A stretch of 64,000 bases of DNA from Marisa cornuarietis (lineage: Eukaryota > Mollusca > Gastropoda > Architaenioglossa > Ampullariidae): contig SMMW01000555.1 in the NCBI GenBank assembly GCA_004794655.1, positions 1,922,001 to 1,986,000 on the forward strand, in the 5' to 3' direction. The notes beneath the pieces are model-generated. The model was not told the DNA's origin, ran no database searches, and was given only the letters and a program-made list of their open reading frames with translations. A program made the translations under genes and the position numbers. Positions 46,228-58,498 of the stretch are shown here, piece by piece; position 1 is the first letter of the stretch, and each line of letters starts with the position of its first letter.

Positions 46228-46605
46228 CCCATCCACAGATAAATAGATTATGTGCTATAAAATCTGTCTGTCAGTGTAACCGTCTGCCACCGAATCATTC
46301 CAATTATTCATCCATCTTTATGAATCTCTGTTGCTATCTATCGTGTAGAGGTTTTTTACCAGCGAATTAAATTATTTATTACAAATCGTTATTAATTTCA
46401 GGGCGGAACTTATTGAAGTTCATAACTGAATTACATTTTGACACAAACACATCTGGTTTTACGAATAAAACATAAAATCACGATAAAATTTGATTCGAGT
46501 TTAGCTACTATTTCTAGGAGGAAAAGCAGAGGTCTTGAACTATTGAATTCATCTGGCACGGTCTACTGGCAATGTGCCCTCGGCTGAGTGAAACAAGTCA
46601 GATCT

Positions 46606-46713
46606 ATGGCCACGTTATCGCCGCTGCTGGATACCCAGTTATCAGAGTCTTCTCTCGTAGAATAAAAGATGATTGGTATTCCCGAGCGTTTGTTGCCACA
46701 GGCAATCGATATG
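46606..46713 (+). promoter_or_regulatory. 5' leader of SLC22 copy A with short uORF and ATG-exon donor
   Basis: ATGGCC at 46606 opens a 19-codon frame ended by TAA (46663-46665). A second ATG at 46669 is in frame with the main start, and the preferred ATG at 46711 sits directly before the donor GTGAGTA. The MAE start of the neighbouring paralogue supports 46711. The transcription start is not visible. Confidence 0.45.
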
Positions 46714-49700
46714 GTGAGTATTTTTCTTAACCGCCGGCACCTCGCATGATCAGTGGCTTACAGCACGCTCCAAGTAAGGCAGCAAACAACGCAACACTTT
46801 CTGTGGTCAGAAGTCAGCTTCAGGGGAGGCCACGTAGCTTAGAGTGAATGTAACGCAGTAAGTAACAGCGCTTAAAAGAGTGAGGTCGATAATTCTTCAC
46901 CCCCCCTTCGCCTACGCCTCCTGTTTAATATTCATCAATGCGGCATATACCTTGAACGATGCTGGTGAGTAATACTGGTTTGTTTCTCTCGAATACTTTT
47001 ATCCTCTCCCCGTCAATGTCCACATTTTTAGCCCTATCGTTGCTAACAGTTTACACTAAACGGTCGGTCCTTTACAGTTGAGATAGCTGAAGTCCCCAAC
47101 TGATTTTGCTGCCCGTCTTCAACCACTTCTACGCATCACTTCTACACATCAGTCCTCAGTTTCTGTAGCCCAGGCTAGCGGGAGCATAAACTTGCGGCGA
47201 GTTTTTAACACAGGGCTCCTGCTTTGATGTGTGACGAGACTTGGCCAATAAAATGTTTATTTTCAGGCAGAGAAGTTGGAGAGCGGAAGCGGGGCCGAGA
47301 TCGACCCGGTGCTCAACGCACTTGGGCCGTTAGGTTTGTTCTCCATCGTCCAGTGTTGCCTCTTCTACAGCGTCTACCTGACGGATGCTTACCAGGCTCT
47401 CAGCATCGTGTTCATTGGTAAATGAGATCGATTGAGGGGTTGTCAGTGGCTAGTGAGAGGGTGGCGTGGAGAGACACACAAGGAAGAAAGTATTTGCGAG
47501 AGTCCCGCTTATGGCTGCCAAAAGACGTTGCGAGTTGTTTGAATGCATTTTGCCGTTTGGACAATGTGCTTAAAAGTTGTCGTCACAATCGCTGGTCTTT
47601 GTATGTGTAGAGAGGTGATGAAGAGAGAGAGAGAGAGAGAATGTGTCTTTAGGAGGCTTGGATGGAGGAATGAGAAACAAGCAGCAGTATTAGAATAGGT
47701 GCATTCAAGCATCTACCCACAGTGGCGTAGGAAGATGCTCAGCTTTGGGGGGGGGGGGGCAAGCTCCATGCTGACAATGAATGACGTTCACATTCTTGCC
47801 TTCCGAGCATCTTTTTTGTGGGGGAGGCTGCCCCCCTTGCCTCACAGTTCCTACGCCACTGACCCATAGAGGTGCGCTCGTGTGCGCGCGCTCTCTCTCT
47901 CTCTCTCACAGGAGAGGGAAAGAAAAAAAAAGAAAAAAGAAATAAAGGCAGACAGAAGACAGAAAAAGCAAACTTTAGAAAGAGAAAAAAAGGAAAACAG
48001 TTGTGAAAAGTTTTTAAAAAGCAAACGATCGATGGAGGAATGAATGGTTGGATATTTTGACTAGATTTGAGGACGAAGATGAATACAAATCTGCAATACA
48101 GTGAGGTCTGACTGAAGTGGATCATAGTGCTGACAATAATGCTAAGGACGGTCTTGACGTTAGGATGGTGCTAGGGACCGTAGCAGACATAATACTTTAG
48201 TTATACTGTTAGTGATGATGTTTAGGACAGTGCTAGGGATAATAACAGACATAGTGCTTTGGCGGTAATGCTAGTGATGATATTTAGGATGATCCTAGGG
48301 ACGGCACTTTACCTTCATATCTCATCTTCAACCCCCACTGTGTCGTTATCCTTCAGGTGTTCCAGTTTCTCACCACTGTGCCAAGCCAGGTAACAACAGT
48401 GACGTCATTATAGCAGAGCTTCATCACGCCAGCCAGAACTCCTCCATAGTAAGGTATGAAGAGTGCAGGATCACCATCCACACCAACAGCAGTGGCGACG
48501 TCACCATTAGCACTTATCCTTGTCTGTATGGAATGGAGTATGACAGCCCTAAAGATGCGTCTGTCATGTCAGAGGCAAGTGAAAAGCTTGAGTGAAGTAG
48601 AGAGTGTGAGGTACATTGTCTGAGGTGAATTGTGTGGGGTAGATTGTGTGAAAGAGACTCTGCAGAGTAGACTGAGTAGGGTAGCTTGATTGAGACAGAT
48701 TGAGTGAGGCAGACTGAATGAGGTAGATTGAGTGAGGTATAGTGCGAGGCAGATATGGTGGTAGATCATGGGAAGTCGATTTTGTGAGATAGATTGTGTG
48801 AGGCAGAATGTCTGGGGTAGATTATATGAGGTAGATTGAGTAAGGTAGACTGAGAGAGATACATTGTGTAAGATAAATTATGTGAGGTAGACTGAGTGGA
48901 GTAGGTTGTGTGAAGTAAATTTAGAGTGGTAAATTATGTGAGGTAGATTGAGTAGGGTAGGTTGTGTGAAGTAGATTGAGTGAGGTAGATTGAGTAAGGT
49001 AGATTGTGTTCTTTTGTCTTTATATAGTCTTTCTGAACAACCATCAGAATAACACATCCTGTTTTTTTAATCCCAGTATTTTAATTTTTGTGTGTAAAGA
49101 AATGCATTCTAAGGCTTTTTGTTAAACAAAAGTTTTATTTGAAGCCAACCAGAGTACCTGGCATTGCCTGGGTAGAGGCTGGTAATTCTCAGTACACTGT
49201 CACAGGGTACACACAAAACTGTAATAGACTTGTTTTATATTAGAACATCTTACGAGAGTAAAATATGCAAAATAACCCTAATCAGAAACAAACTTCTTGA
49301 ATCAACATGGTCTACAAATTCACCTCAGATCAAGTACTCGTACAAAAGTTATTTTGGAGCGGAGAAGCGGTGTTGATTTGCATACAATCAATGTCCACAC
49401 ACACACACACACATATACAAACACGCACGCACACATATTATCACAGTCTGCTGGGCGGATCAGTAAGATAAAGGAGCATCAATATGGCCACCGCATTGTG
49501 TAGCTCATCAAAAAAGGAACCTAATTGTTCCTGCCTCCCACGACGTGTCAGCTGTCAAGTCTTACTTGCCCTGTACCCTGTACCCTGTTGCAGTTTGACC
49601 TTGTCTGTGACCACGCTCCTCTCTTCAGCCTTCTTCACACGGCATATTCTCTAGGAACCGGTCTGGGGTCGTTTTTGTTTCCTGCCCTATCAGATCGCTA

Positions 49701-50933
49701 CGGCCGCAAGAGGATCATGATCGTATGTCAGTTCCTGGCTCTGACTTGGTTTGTGGCGGCGTCTTTCACCCCCTCCTACATCCTGCTTCTCGTCTTGAAG
49801 TTCGCCGCTGGCTTGTGCGCGCCGGTAAGTGAGTTTGATTGATCACCCAGGACAAGACGCAGTTCCTCACATTCCTACCCATCCATCCGTTCACCTACCC
49901 ACCCTCGCGTGCTATGTTGTGGGAGACGATTCTGAGGACGATTTCGATGCCATGATAATCACGAGGGTGGGGAAGGAACCGATGTTAATGAAAGACATAC
50001 ACATACACACGCACAATACACATATACATGACAGACACATATACATACACGAAAGACAAACACATACATATACATACAAATATATATGCAAGACTTACAT
50101 ATACATGCATGAAAAACATACACATGCATATACATCGATTATAGACATGTATACATGAATAAATATGCATGAAAGACACATACGCATAAATATTTATTAA
50201 AAACTCACATATACTGCCTATTAGACGGCTTCTTTTTTTCTTTTCTTTTTAAAGGGTGTAGGTCAGAGAAGATGCTATGAATCAGAGTACGAGTTGAGCA
50301 GCTGATCAGTCGGAATAAATATTATAGCTGAGCCTATTCAAGACATTGAAACTGTGTGGGGCAAAAAAAAAAAAAAGAAAAGAATAAAAATAAAGGGGGA
50401 CAGTAGCGAGTGAGCGGTGTGTAAGGGATTTTGGGACGTTCAAGTCTCTGTTGACAGGGTCTGGGGCTGATTGCCGTGACGGCGGGGGTGGAACTGTTTC
50501 CGGCCAGGTACCGCGGGTACGTGGGTGGTTTCGGCAGCACTCTGCTGTGGTCGGGCTGCATGATGACGGTGGCGCCACTGGCTTTCGTCTTACGTCACAA
50601 GTCCTGGCGAGTTCTGCAGCTTGCCTTCGCCGCGGCTCCGCTGGTGGTCATTCCACAGATCATGTGAGATCACACACACACACACACACACCCCTTACAC
50701 AAAACGCACGCGTTAACATGCGCGTCCTTTTTTCAAATTTATACCGAACACAAAATATAAACAAAGCAGTAGAAAACAGAACATTAACATTCTAAAGTTC
50801 TTTAAATCAAAGGCGTTTGTGTTCCATATGTACACGTATCTCTTATTCAATGTCTTTTTTTAAAGTCAATCAGACGTCAGATAGATAACCAGCCAACCAG
50901 ACAAGAGTAAGTGTGTGTGTGTGTGTGGGTCAG

Positions 50934-50969
<36 letters not shown>

Positions 50970-53900
50970 TGTGTGTGTGTGTGTGTGTGTGTGAGAGAAA
51001 GAGAGAGGCCGACACACATAGCCAACAGTTAAATTTGCAAAGACGTTATTACTTTCTTCAGTCGTGTCTTGAACAAATTTCTTGCCATTGGGTTGAGTGA
51101 ACATCGAGCAGAGTTAACTGTGCATGATTATTATATTTTTTAAACTGATATCCGTTTTAAGCTAAAAAAAGAATGAAACTAAATTTAAACATGACTTTTT
51201 TAAACTTTAGTTTCTTGTCAGAACCTCTGAGATGGCTGATTGCTGCTGGCAAGGTCAAACAGTTCTTGAGGGTTATGGAAAAGGCTGCCAGGTGGAACCG
51301 CAAGAATCTGCCAGAAGTCTTGGACGTGTTTCGAGACCTGCAGCTAGAAATATCTGCAAGCCACAAAGAAGACGGTATAGGGGGCACAGACAAGGGTAAC
51401 CTGGATGCCGAGGCCGACAAAAGAGCAAACGTTAGTCCCACAGCTTCCCTGGTCAGAACCATTCCTCCAGACCCGACCGAACTACAGACTCCGATCAGGC
51501 AGCTCTTCAGTAACTGGCATCTGAGGAAATTTTTGTTTGTTTTCATTTTTGTGTCTTTTGTAGACAGCTTGATCTATATGTCTCTCTATCTGAACACGGC
51601 GTCGCTTGCTGGAAACCTATATATCAACTTCTTCCTCAGTACCTTCATAGAGGGAACCTCGTGTGTGCTGATGTTCTTTTTGCTCGAGAGGTAGGTGCAG
51701 TCCGTTTTTCATTCTGTTTTGGACCACGAAACAATTTGCAGATGACGTTTAATCCTAAGTGCTTTTTTCAGTGTAATTAGTAGTTGTCTAGAAAATTCAC
51801 CCTGCAATGATTCTTCTTAAGCTCTTCATAGATATGAAATAATTTAATTCTTAGATGGTTTGTGCCCTTGATTGTAGAGAAGAGAACTGTAGAACAGTTC
51901 TAAATTTTTTAACTGGAACAAAAGACCAAAATCTCCGCACGGAATATGATCTCCTCTAAAGCAGGCTTCCCAGACCTCTTCTGGCAACATTAATCAAATA
52001 AAAACTTGTTTAGTTTGGCTATGTGAGACGAGGCAGCACTCTAAGACCGTCCTTCATGGCGCTTTTGAGGGAAAATTACGCCGAGGCTGACAGAGGGGGA
52101 ATTCTCTGGTGAATATAAAGAAGTGAACTGCGCTTCATTTGCCAAACCTGCTTGCTAATATAAGAGTTAATAATGAGCAATAATTTTATATTAGCACGTT
52201 AAGTACTATTGCCGAAATGCTTTAAATAATTGTCAGCAAAATTATTTATCGCTTATATTAACTTTGCTATTGATGTATTTAAGCGTAGTGTCATCAAATC
52301 TATTTTTCTACTTTAGCAGCATTCTTCTTAGTTTTTAAGTAAAGAGAGCTTTATTTAGAAACAAAACAAGTTGGTTTTTGATTGACGTTTTATATAAAAA
52401 AAATCATGTTCTGTAAAAATTAGAGAACAAAAAAAAATCATCCCTCAAGAAAAAATACAATAAAATAGTCTTTGATTCAAAAAAGGAGAGCTAACCGAAC
52501 AGTGGCGACCATTCGAAAGAAAAAGAACGTGAAAGAATTATAACAAAAATGCAAACATCACTTGATTAAAATTAACGTTAAGCCCACCATTCATCATTTT
52601 AACGCCCAACACCCCTTCTGATGCAATTTGCAGGTTGGGAAGAAAGCTGACCACATCCATCTTCTTGTTTATTACTGGGACAAGTCTCACAGCAAGAAGT
52701 ATTTGTGTGAGCTTTACAGGTAAAAACTCGTTTAAACAGAAGGCAGTTATTGATAAGATGAACAATTTTTCATATGCCTGGCTTCAGCTCGGCACACCAT
52801 ACGATATCTCAAAATGTGAGTCAATAAAATACCCTTCCGTTCTCAATACATAAACATACAAATGTCACCATTCATTGAGATAGGTCAAGCCTGTGACGCC
52901 ACAAATGGACAGGAATAAGCCTGATTAACACGTGGTACCAGCTTTCCAGTTGACTGTACCTTTGTATGCATTCATTTACTTACTGATGCTTGTTTTTAAA
53001 ACCTCTTTCTGTGTGTGGTGTTGTTTATTGGAGTGTATCTAAAAATTAAGAAAAGGGACAGATGTTAGTCACTCAGAGTTTGAGAAATGGTGTTTTGAGC
53101 CAACTTATCTCTGTCATTTGAAAATAAATGACACCCAACCTATGAAGAGTATTGGTGGTTGTATGGGTTGGTTGGTGGTTGCGTCCATTTACGGGTGATT
53201 TTTGCTTGATGTGGAGAGTCAGAGGAAGAAACAGAAGAAAACCCCCGACGCCCAACTACAACAGGACGAGTAAGTGTTATAGGTGTTCCAAGACGAGATC
53301 TGATCTCAGGGCCTCTCATTGCGATGGTTACAAGTGAAGATTCTAACCAATTTACTATCGGGCGCGTCCGGTGAATTTTTGACATTTAACTATTTATAAG
53401 CATTCAATAGAAATTTCCTTTTTACTTGAAGAAATTGATACATATACTATCATAATTCAATGAGTTACAATTAGACAAATCCAGGCCAAACAAAAGGAAT
53501 AAGAACAAGAGACAAACAAAAATGATTTACAAGAACGGATTAAAAAAGTAAAAAAGAAACTTGCCTGTCGTATAATATTCTTTGTTTCTTGTTTAACAGA
53601 CAGCAATATCCTCCATATACTCGGAACCGTGTTTGCTATGTTCGCACGCTTTGGTATCGGTGGATCGACGAGTTGTCTTTTCCTGTATATACCTGAGCTT
53701 TTCCCCACAAAGATAAGGTAGGTAACTGGTTCTTCTATATACAGTATTCAAGTAGAACCTTCACCTTCCATAACAGAGCTAACACAACATTTCAGGGTCC
53801 ATTTGCACAACGCACTTTTTAAACTTATAGGTCTTAACTCTATTCATATAGTTTTATGGAAACAGTTGACAACACAATTTAGAACTTTTTAAAAGGTAAA

Positions 53901-54676
53901 ATTATTTTAAATATCGGTTGGAACAAATGATTCTCAGGCTAGAGATCTATTGCAGTGATCGTAATTTAAAGGAGTGCAAGAAGATTGTCTTAAAGTTTTT
54001 TTTGCATTTAAATGTCATTTAATTCATTCCACTTTGACGAAAGGCATTGTTTATATTAGACGTAGAAATCTGTTTTCTCAAATATAGTGCGTATTAGAAT
54101 GGCTCAGGCAGAACAAAACAGGATTACAATGGCCTTTAATCAAACAGAATTTGAAAGTCGCTAATTGGTCATAACGTTTTGTTATCTTAAAAAATATTAT
54201 TTAGGAATAGCGTCTGTTAGCATTTAACCTGTCGAAAATGGATTGCCATGCTCTGAAAATAAGTTTTCTTTTCCGCTCAGAAACTTTGCTCTGGGATTGT
54301 CCACGGCCGGATTAACATTTGGTGGGATGCTTGCTCCGTTCACAACCTTCTTGGTAAGGTGTAAGAGTGTTAGTTAAGCAGTTTCCTTTAAACATTGTGC
54401 ATTTCTCCTTGTAAGTAAACAGGAAAAATATCTCATTGCTTGCCTGATTGTCTGTGTGCTTTCATGTCTGCCAGACTGTCTGTCTCTACCTTGTCCCAGA
54501 TATCTACAAATTTTCTGAATACACGCTTCTTTGGCATGCATTTGACTGCACTCTCTTACGCGCGTCTGTGTGCGCATGTATTAGTGAGTGAGAGTGAGTG
54601 AGTGAGTGAATCATGAAGGAGTAGTTCCAAAGAGGGAAGGGGATTACTGCTGTTTTATTAGTGGCTGTCGTTATTG

Positions 54677-54726
<50 letters not shown>

Positions 54727-55210
54727 GGGAACTGAACAAAAAACACATAATCGCACCATATATGCGGGCGTCGTTTGATCACGATTTTAAATATATTTAT
54801 TTACCTCCTGATATTCTGATTAATAAAATTTAAATTATCGTCAAAAACTGTAATAATAAATATATTGTTACTTAATTTTTTTTCTCGCATGTGTCATTAA
54901 AGAGGATGGTTCCAACTAAATTACACTTTCTCAATTTACGTACCATGTTCATTGAGAAATTATTTTGTCAGTAACAACATCCAAAAGTTATCTTTTGTCA
55001 TACCAGGCGGAAGTTGGGGTCTGGTTGCCTTGCGCTATTTATGGCACTTGCTGCATCTTGGCGGTGCTCATGCTGCGCCTTCTGCCGGAGACCAAGGGAA
55101 GAGAACTCGCACAGACTATTGCTGACATTGAGGCTTGGTGTGTAGTAAAGTCCCCTTCTGTTCAGAAGCGCAAATCTTCAGAAGCAGACCAAGAAATGGT
55201 TACATTATAA
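46711..55210 (+). CDS. SLC22-type organic ion transporter, copy A (10 coding exons)
   Basis: Exons: 46711-46713 (ATG only), 47267-47417, 48357-48574, 49594-49824, 50458-50663, 51211-51690, 52634-52719, 53600-53717, 54281-54353, 55007-55210. Phases agree throughout, giving 589 aa. It is a 12-TM major facilitator: opening EIDPVLNALGPLGLF, a large first extracellular loop (about 52-124) with cysteines and N-glycosylation sequons, FDLVCDH, the A-motif SDRYGRKR (157-164), EPLRWL before the long central cytoplasmic loop, and PETKG (549-553). The family carries organic cations, anions or carnitine across the plasma membrane; substrate is not predictable here. The intron after 48574 has a GC donor. 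An in-frame ATG at 46669 could add 14 residues. A possible poly(A) signal is AATAAA at 56685. Confidence 0.9.
47720..47861. mobile_element. 142-bp hAT-type MITE
   Basis: Terminal inverted repeats CAGTGGCGTAGGAA and TTCCTACGCCACTG end the element, and ACCCA abuts both sides (47715-47719 and 47862-47866), a possible 5-bp target duplication. It has no coding capacity and lies in intron 2 of SLC22 copy A. The ends resemble hAT termini. Confidence 0.8.
48575..48580 (+). other. Non-canonical GC splice donor (GCAAGT)
   Basis: The exon ends VMSE at AGAG|GCAAGT and the next exon opens FDLVCDH after TTGCAG. Reading on gives a stop within seven codons. No GT at the junction keeps the frame. GCAAGT is the usual form of rare GC-AG introns. 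The equivalent donor in copy B is GTGAGC. Confidence 0.8.
48590..49012. repeat. Minisatellite of GTAGATTGAGTGAG-like units
   Basis: About 30 degenerate 10-20 bp units (GTAGATTGTGTGAG, GTAGACTGAGTGAG and variants) fill the start of the intron with the GC donor, beginning about 10 bp after it. Confidence 0.85.
50911..50992. repeat. (GT)n(GTGC)n(GT)n compound microsatellite
   Basis: GT run, then about ten GTGC units, then GT again; it lies in intron 5 of SLC22 copy A. Confidence 0.95.
53190..53370 (-). repeat. SINE related to the one at 16452-16795
   Basis: GAAGAAAACCCCCGACGCC is followed by GATCTGATCTCAGGGCCTCT and a right end reading AACCAATTTACTATCGGGCG, in the same order as the 16.5 kb copy (core, then diverged B-box and A-box on the minus strand). 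It lies in intron 7 of SLC22 copy A. Confidence 0.5.
54678..54724. repeat. (GT)n microsatellite
   Basis: About 23 GT units in the last intron of SLC22 copy A. Confidence 0.95.
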
Positions 55211-57439
55211 TAACTGTTGCCTTCTGCTTTGGCTCCGAAAAGGGATTTTGTACATAAATCATTTCGCCTTATCCTTTTCGTCTTATTGTTGTTAGTAATT
55301 CTAGTAATAGCACTAGGAACAGGTATATCATCAAAAGTAGGTTTTCTAGAAATAGTTCTTGCACTTTTTTGGTTTGGTTGGTTTAATATATAACCCTATC
55401 TAATTTAAAGGCGTCGTCAGGGTAAATCATCATCATCATTGTCGTCATTGTCGTCGTCATCATCATCGTTGTCGCCGGCGTCCTTCTTCGATATTTCAGT
55501 AAAAATTGTCTCATATATATATAAATATGTAAACTCACAGCAGGTTTTCTAATCTTTGTCGATACATTTTAAATTAACAGTTTTAAGCTCTAGATGGACC
55601 TGTTCATCTTACTACCTGCGGCTGCTTTAGAACAATTTCTGTAAGCGGACTGCCTCATGTATTAGTGATAAGGCAAGCTTGCTCAGGTGTGACAAGGAAG
55701 ATACAAAGCACTGTCTTAAAAAATGTCTGTATAGCTCGACACGAAATGCTGTGAAGCAGAATACTAACATAATACTTACTACCCCTCCTCCCATCATTTA
55801 AAATGGTCGACAAAGTACTTTATTTTTTTCTTTAATAATTTGTATATTTAACACAAGATTAGTAGTGCTAAATTGGATAGCTTCATTCTTTACATGTATT
55901 AGACTTGCCAACAGCTGAGACGCAATACTTCTAAGTGATGACACAGAAAACAAACAATGCAGCCTCACCATCCTCAAGAAGCGCTGTGTCCTAACACGTG
56001 CTAATGCACTAATGAAGCAGCCACATAGCAAAATCTTCACTGTTAACTCGACCTAAAAGTAACCTGTAAGTCCAAGACCTTCCACTCGCCGCCATGGTGT
56101 TAGACTTTCACGTTACGTGACTAAGTTGAAAACTAAAATCAATCTTTCTGGTTCATTTAGAAAACGTATGGTTCGACTAAAACCATTCTGCGAACTCGAT
56201 CTGTCTCGTTCATTCCCCGTCTCGCATCTTCGCGTCTGTCTCCACTCCTCGTTTTCTTTCTCAGCAGCAGGTGCGTTGTAGCGGGACTGTGTGTAGTAGC
56301 GTTAAACGCACTCGTACGTTTGTGGGTCTGTGTGAATGTTTATATAGGAGAGTGGTACCAAACGGAGTAAGAATTTGCCTTTGTTTGTTTATCTATTTGT
56401 TTGTTTACCGATATGTATCTAATTAATTCAAACTGTAATTACTTATCTTTTTCCACGTTTTTGTGTATTTAAATTTTTTATATTATGCTCTCAGAAATTA
56501 TCGTAAGATTTTTTTTGTTTAACTATAATCTAATAGTCTATATGGCCTTACCAAGAAAACATTATTTCCTTCTCTTTCTCTCTGTTCATACGTGAGTGCG
56601 TGAAGTGCATACATTTGTATGTCCACTCTGAACTTATTCATGGTGCCAAACTTAATGCCTGTAAATGACTTTGTCTTTGAGAGCAATAAACCAACTGTAA
56701 ATCTAGAAATTATATTTTGTTTTTCTCTTTTATGACGTGAGCTAAAGGCAAGAAAAATATCCGTAGCTCAATAGCAGCTTTTAAAAGAAAAAATTAATCA
56801 ATCTTCGTATTAAGAATAAAAATACAGAACTCATTAAATATTTTCTAAGCATAAAATAAATGAACAGAAAGAAAATGTGCTGTTTCTGACCTATCGTAAA
56901 ACTCTCTAATAAAAACAATGGGGCTTGTCACACGCAAGTCACAACCACTTTTGGATGAGATAGAAAACATCAACAAAAATATCGAAAATTATTTAGCGCA
57001 TAAAAATGATCAACGTATTCCATAGACGCTCTAAGACCATAACTACCACATGTCGACTTAAAGTCTTTTTCTACAGTCATTTCTGTAAAAAGTTCTCTTT
57101 GCAACTTCTGCTGTCAGGTTTGGAGCTACAGCATAAAAACACAGACACAACAGTGTATCCCCGACTGCTGGCCCTTTCGAAGTCCAGCAAAATCAAACGC
57201 ACTAATAAAAGTAAGAAAATAAAAACTTGGACAGAAAAAAACAGACCTTAAAATCAAGTAGTCGCTTAGCTTAAATTTACAATACTACTTCTTAAATATT
57301 GCCCAATTTCCATGTAGCTGAAAACTTACACAATCACAAAGAATTAAAAAGAAAAGTGACTTTATTATTCATAAACTATTTGTGAATATATAAATTATAA
57401 ATAAATGAGACTAACTTATTGTCAGGGACACTGGAGGTG

Positions 57440-57518
<79 letters not shown>

Positions 57519-58498
57519 TTCATGTCCTGGGGTCACGGCCGCCTAAACAGCATAAAGCAAAAAATATATCAGCACGTGAACACCTGAGCTATGGTAGATA
57601 TCAACATAAAGATTTAAACGAAAAAAACTAACTTTTATATACCCAATTTAAAGTCCGTCGAGGTTCTCAAAGCCGCCTTGAATACTTTGTATAGTAAATT
57701 AAAAACTGCACACAGTAGTATGGTATCAAAAGGAATCCTCACAGTCGCTTCACACCGCTCATTCTCCACTCGGACAACACTACATGACATGGCATTTACC
57801 AAATGATAATCTGCTGTGTCGAAATCATCGTGTTACCCTCTAATTTGAAGATTTAATTCATGCATATGCGACTTTTTCATGGTGAATTTTACCATGGGCG
57901 CATCACTCATCCTCATGAAGAAATCTCATTACAGAATATTATAACCCTGTCCATGTGCCATCTTCAATGTACTTGAAGTACCTTGTTTTCACATCATGCC
58001 CGGAGAGATCTCGTGAGGTAATAATCCATAAAAGGGTGACCACTGAAAAACTGTCAAGGTGGCTGGCATATATAGGTGGTGAATGTGCAAGCGTACCGAG
58101 GCAGCAAGTAAACTGAAGACACATAAAGGTATGTGACAACACAGGACTGGACTAGAATTGAACGCAATACGTAAAACGACTTGTTAAATTTGTTTTGAAG
58201 CTAAAAAAGAGAAACTGAACTTATACTTTCTATATTCAGTAACATTAGACTGCGCAAGAAAAGATATTAACGTGCATGCTATCAATCTCTCTTTGTTATG
58301 AGGTGTTTTGACCAAGTATTTTCAGGATATTGATATCCACACAATCTCAATGATGACGTAGATTATTATCACAAGAGTGAAATAAAACGGAGTAGAAAGA
58401 CTCTCTCTCTCTCTCTGACTATTGATGTATGAAACAGAAGCGCTGTGGTGAAGACAATATTTCACTTGACAGAGTTACAGACCTAAAGGAGTCAAACA
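55211..58498. other. Intergenic region between SLC22 copies A and B
   Basis: This holds the 3' UTR of copy A and the promoter of copy B. It contains a CAT/CGT-rich patch (55428-55490), AATAAA at 56685-56690 and a (CA)n array at 57444-57515. I see no exon or RNA gene. Confidence 0.5.
57444..57515. repeat. (CA)n microsatellite
   Basis: About 36 uninterrupted CA units about 1 kb upstream of SLC22 copy B. Confidence 0.95.

Noticed and set aside
48571..48600. Read-through of the SLC22 copy A third coding exon past the GC donor
   Set aside because: A stop codon follows within seven codons and the FDLVCDH block would be lost.
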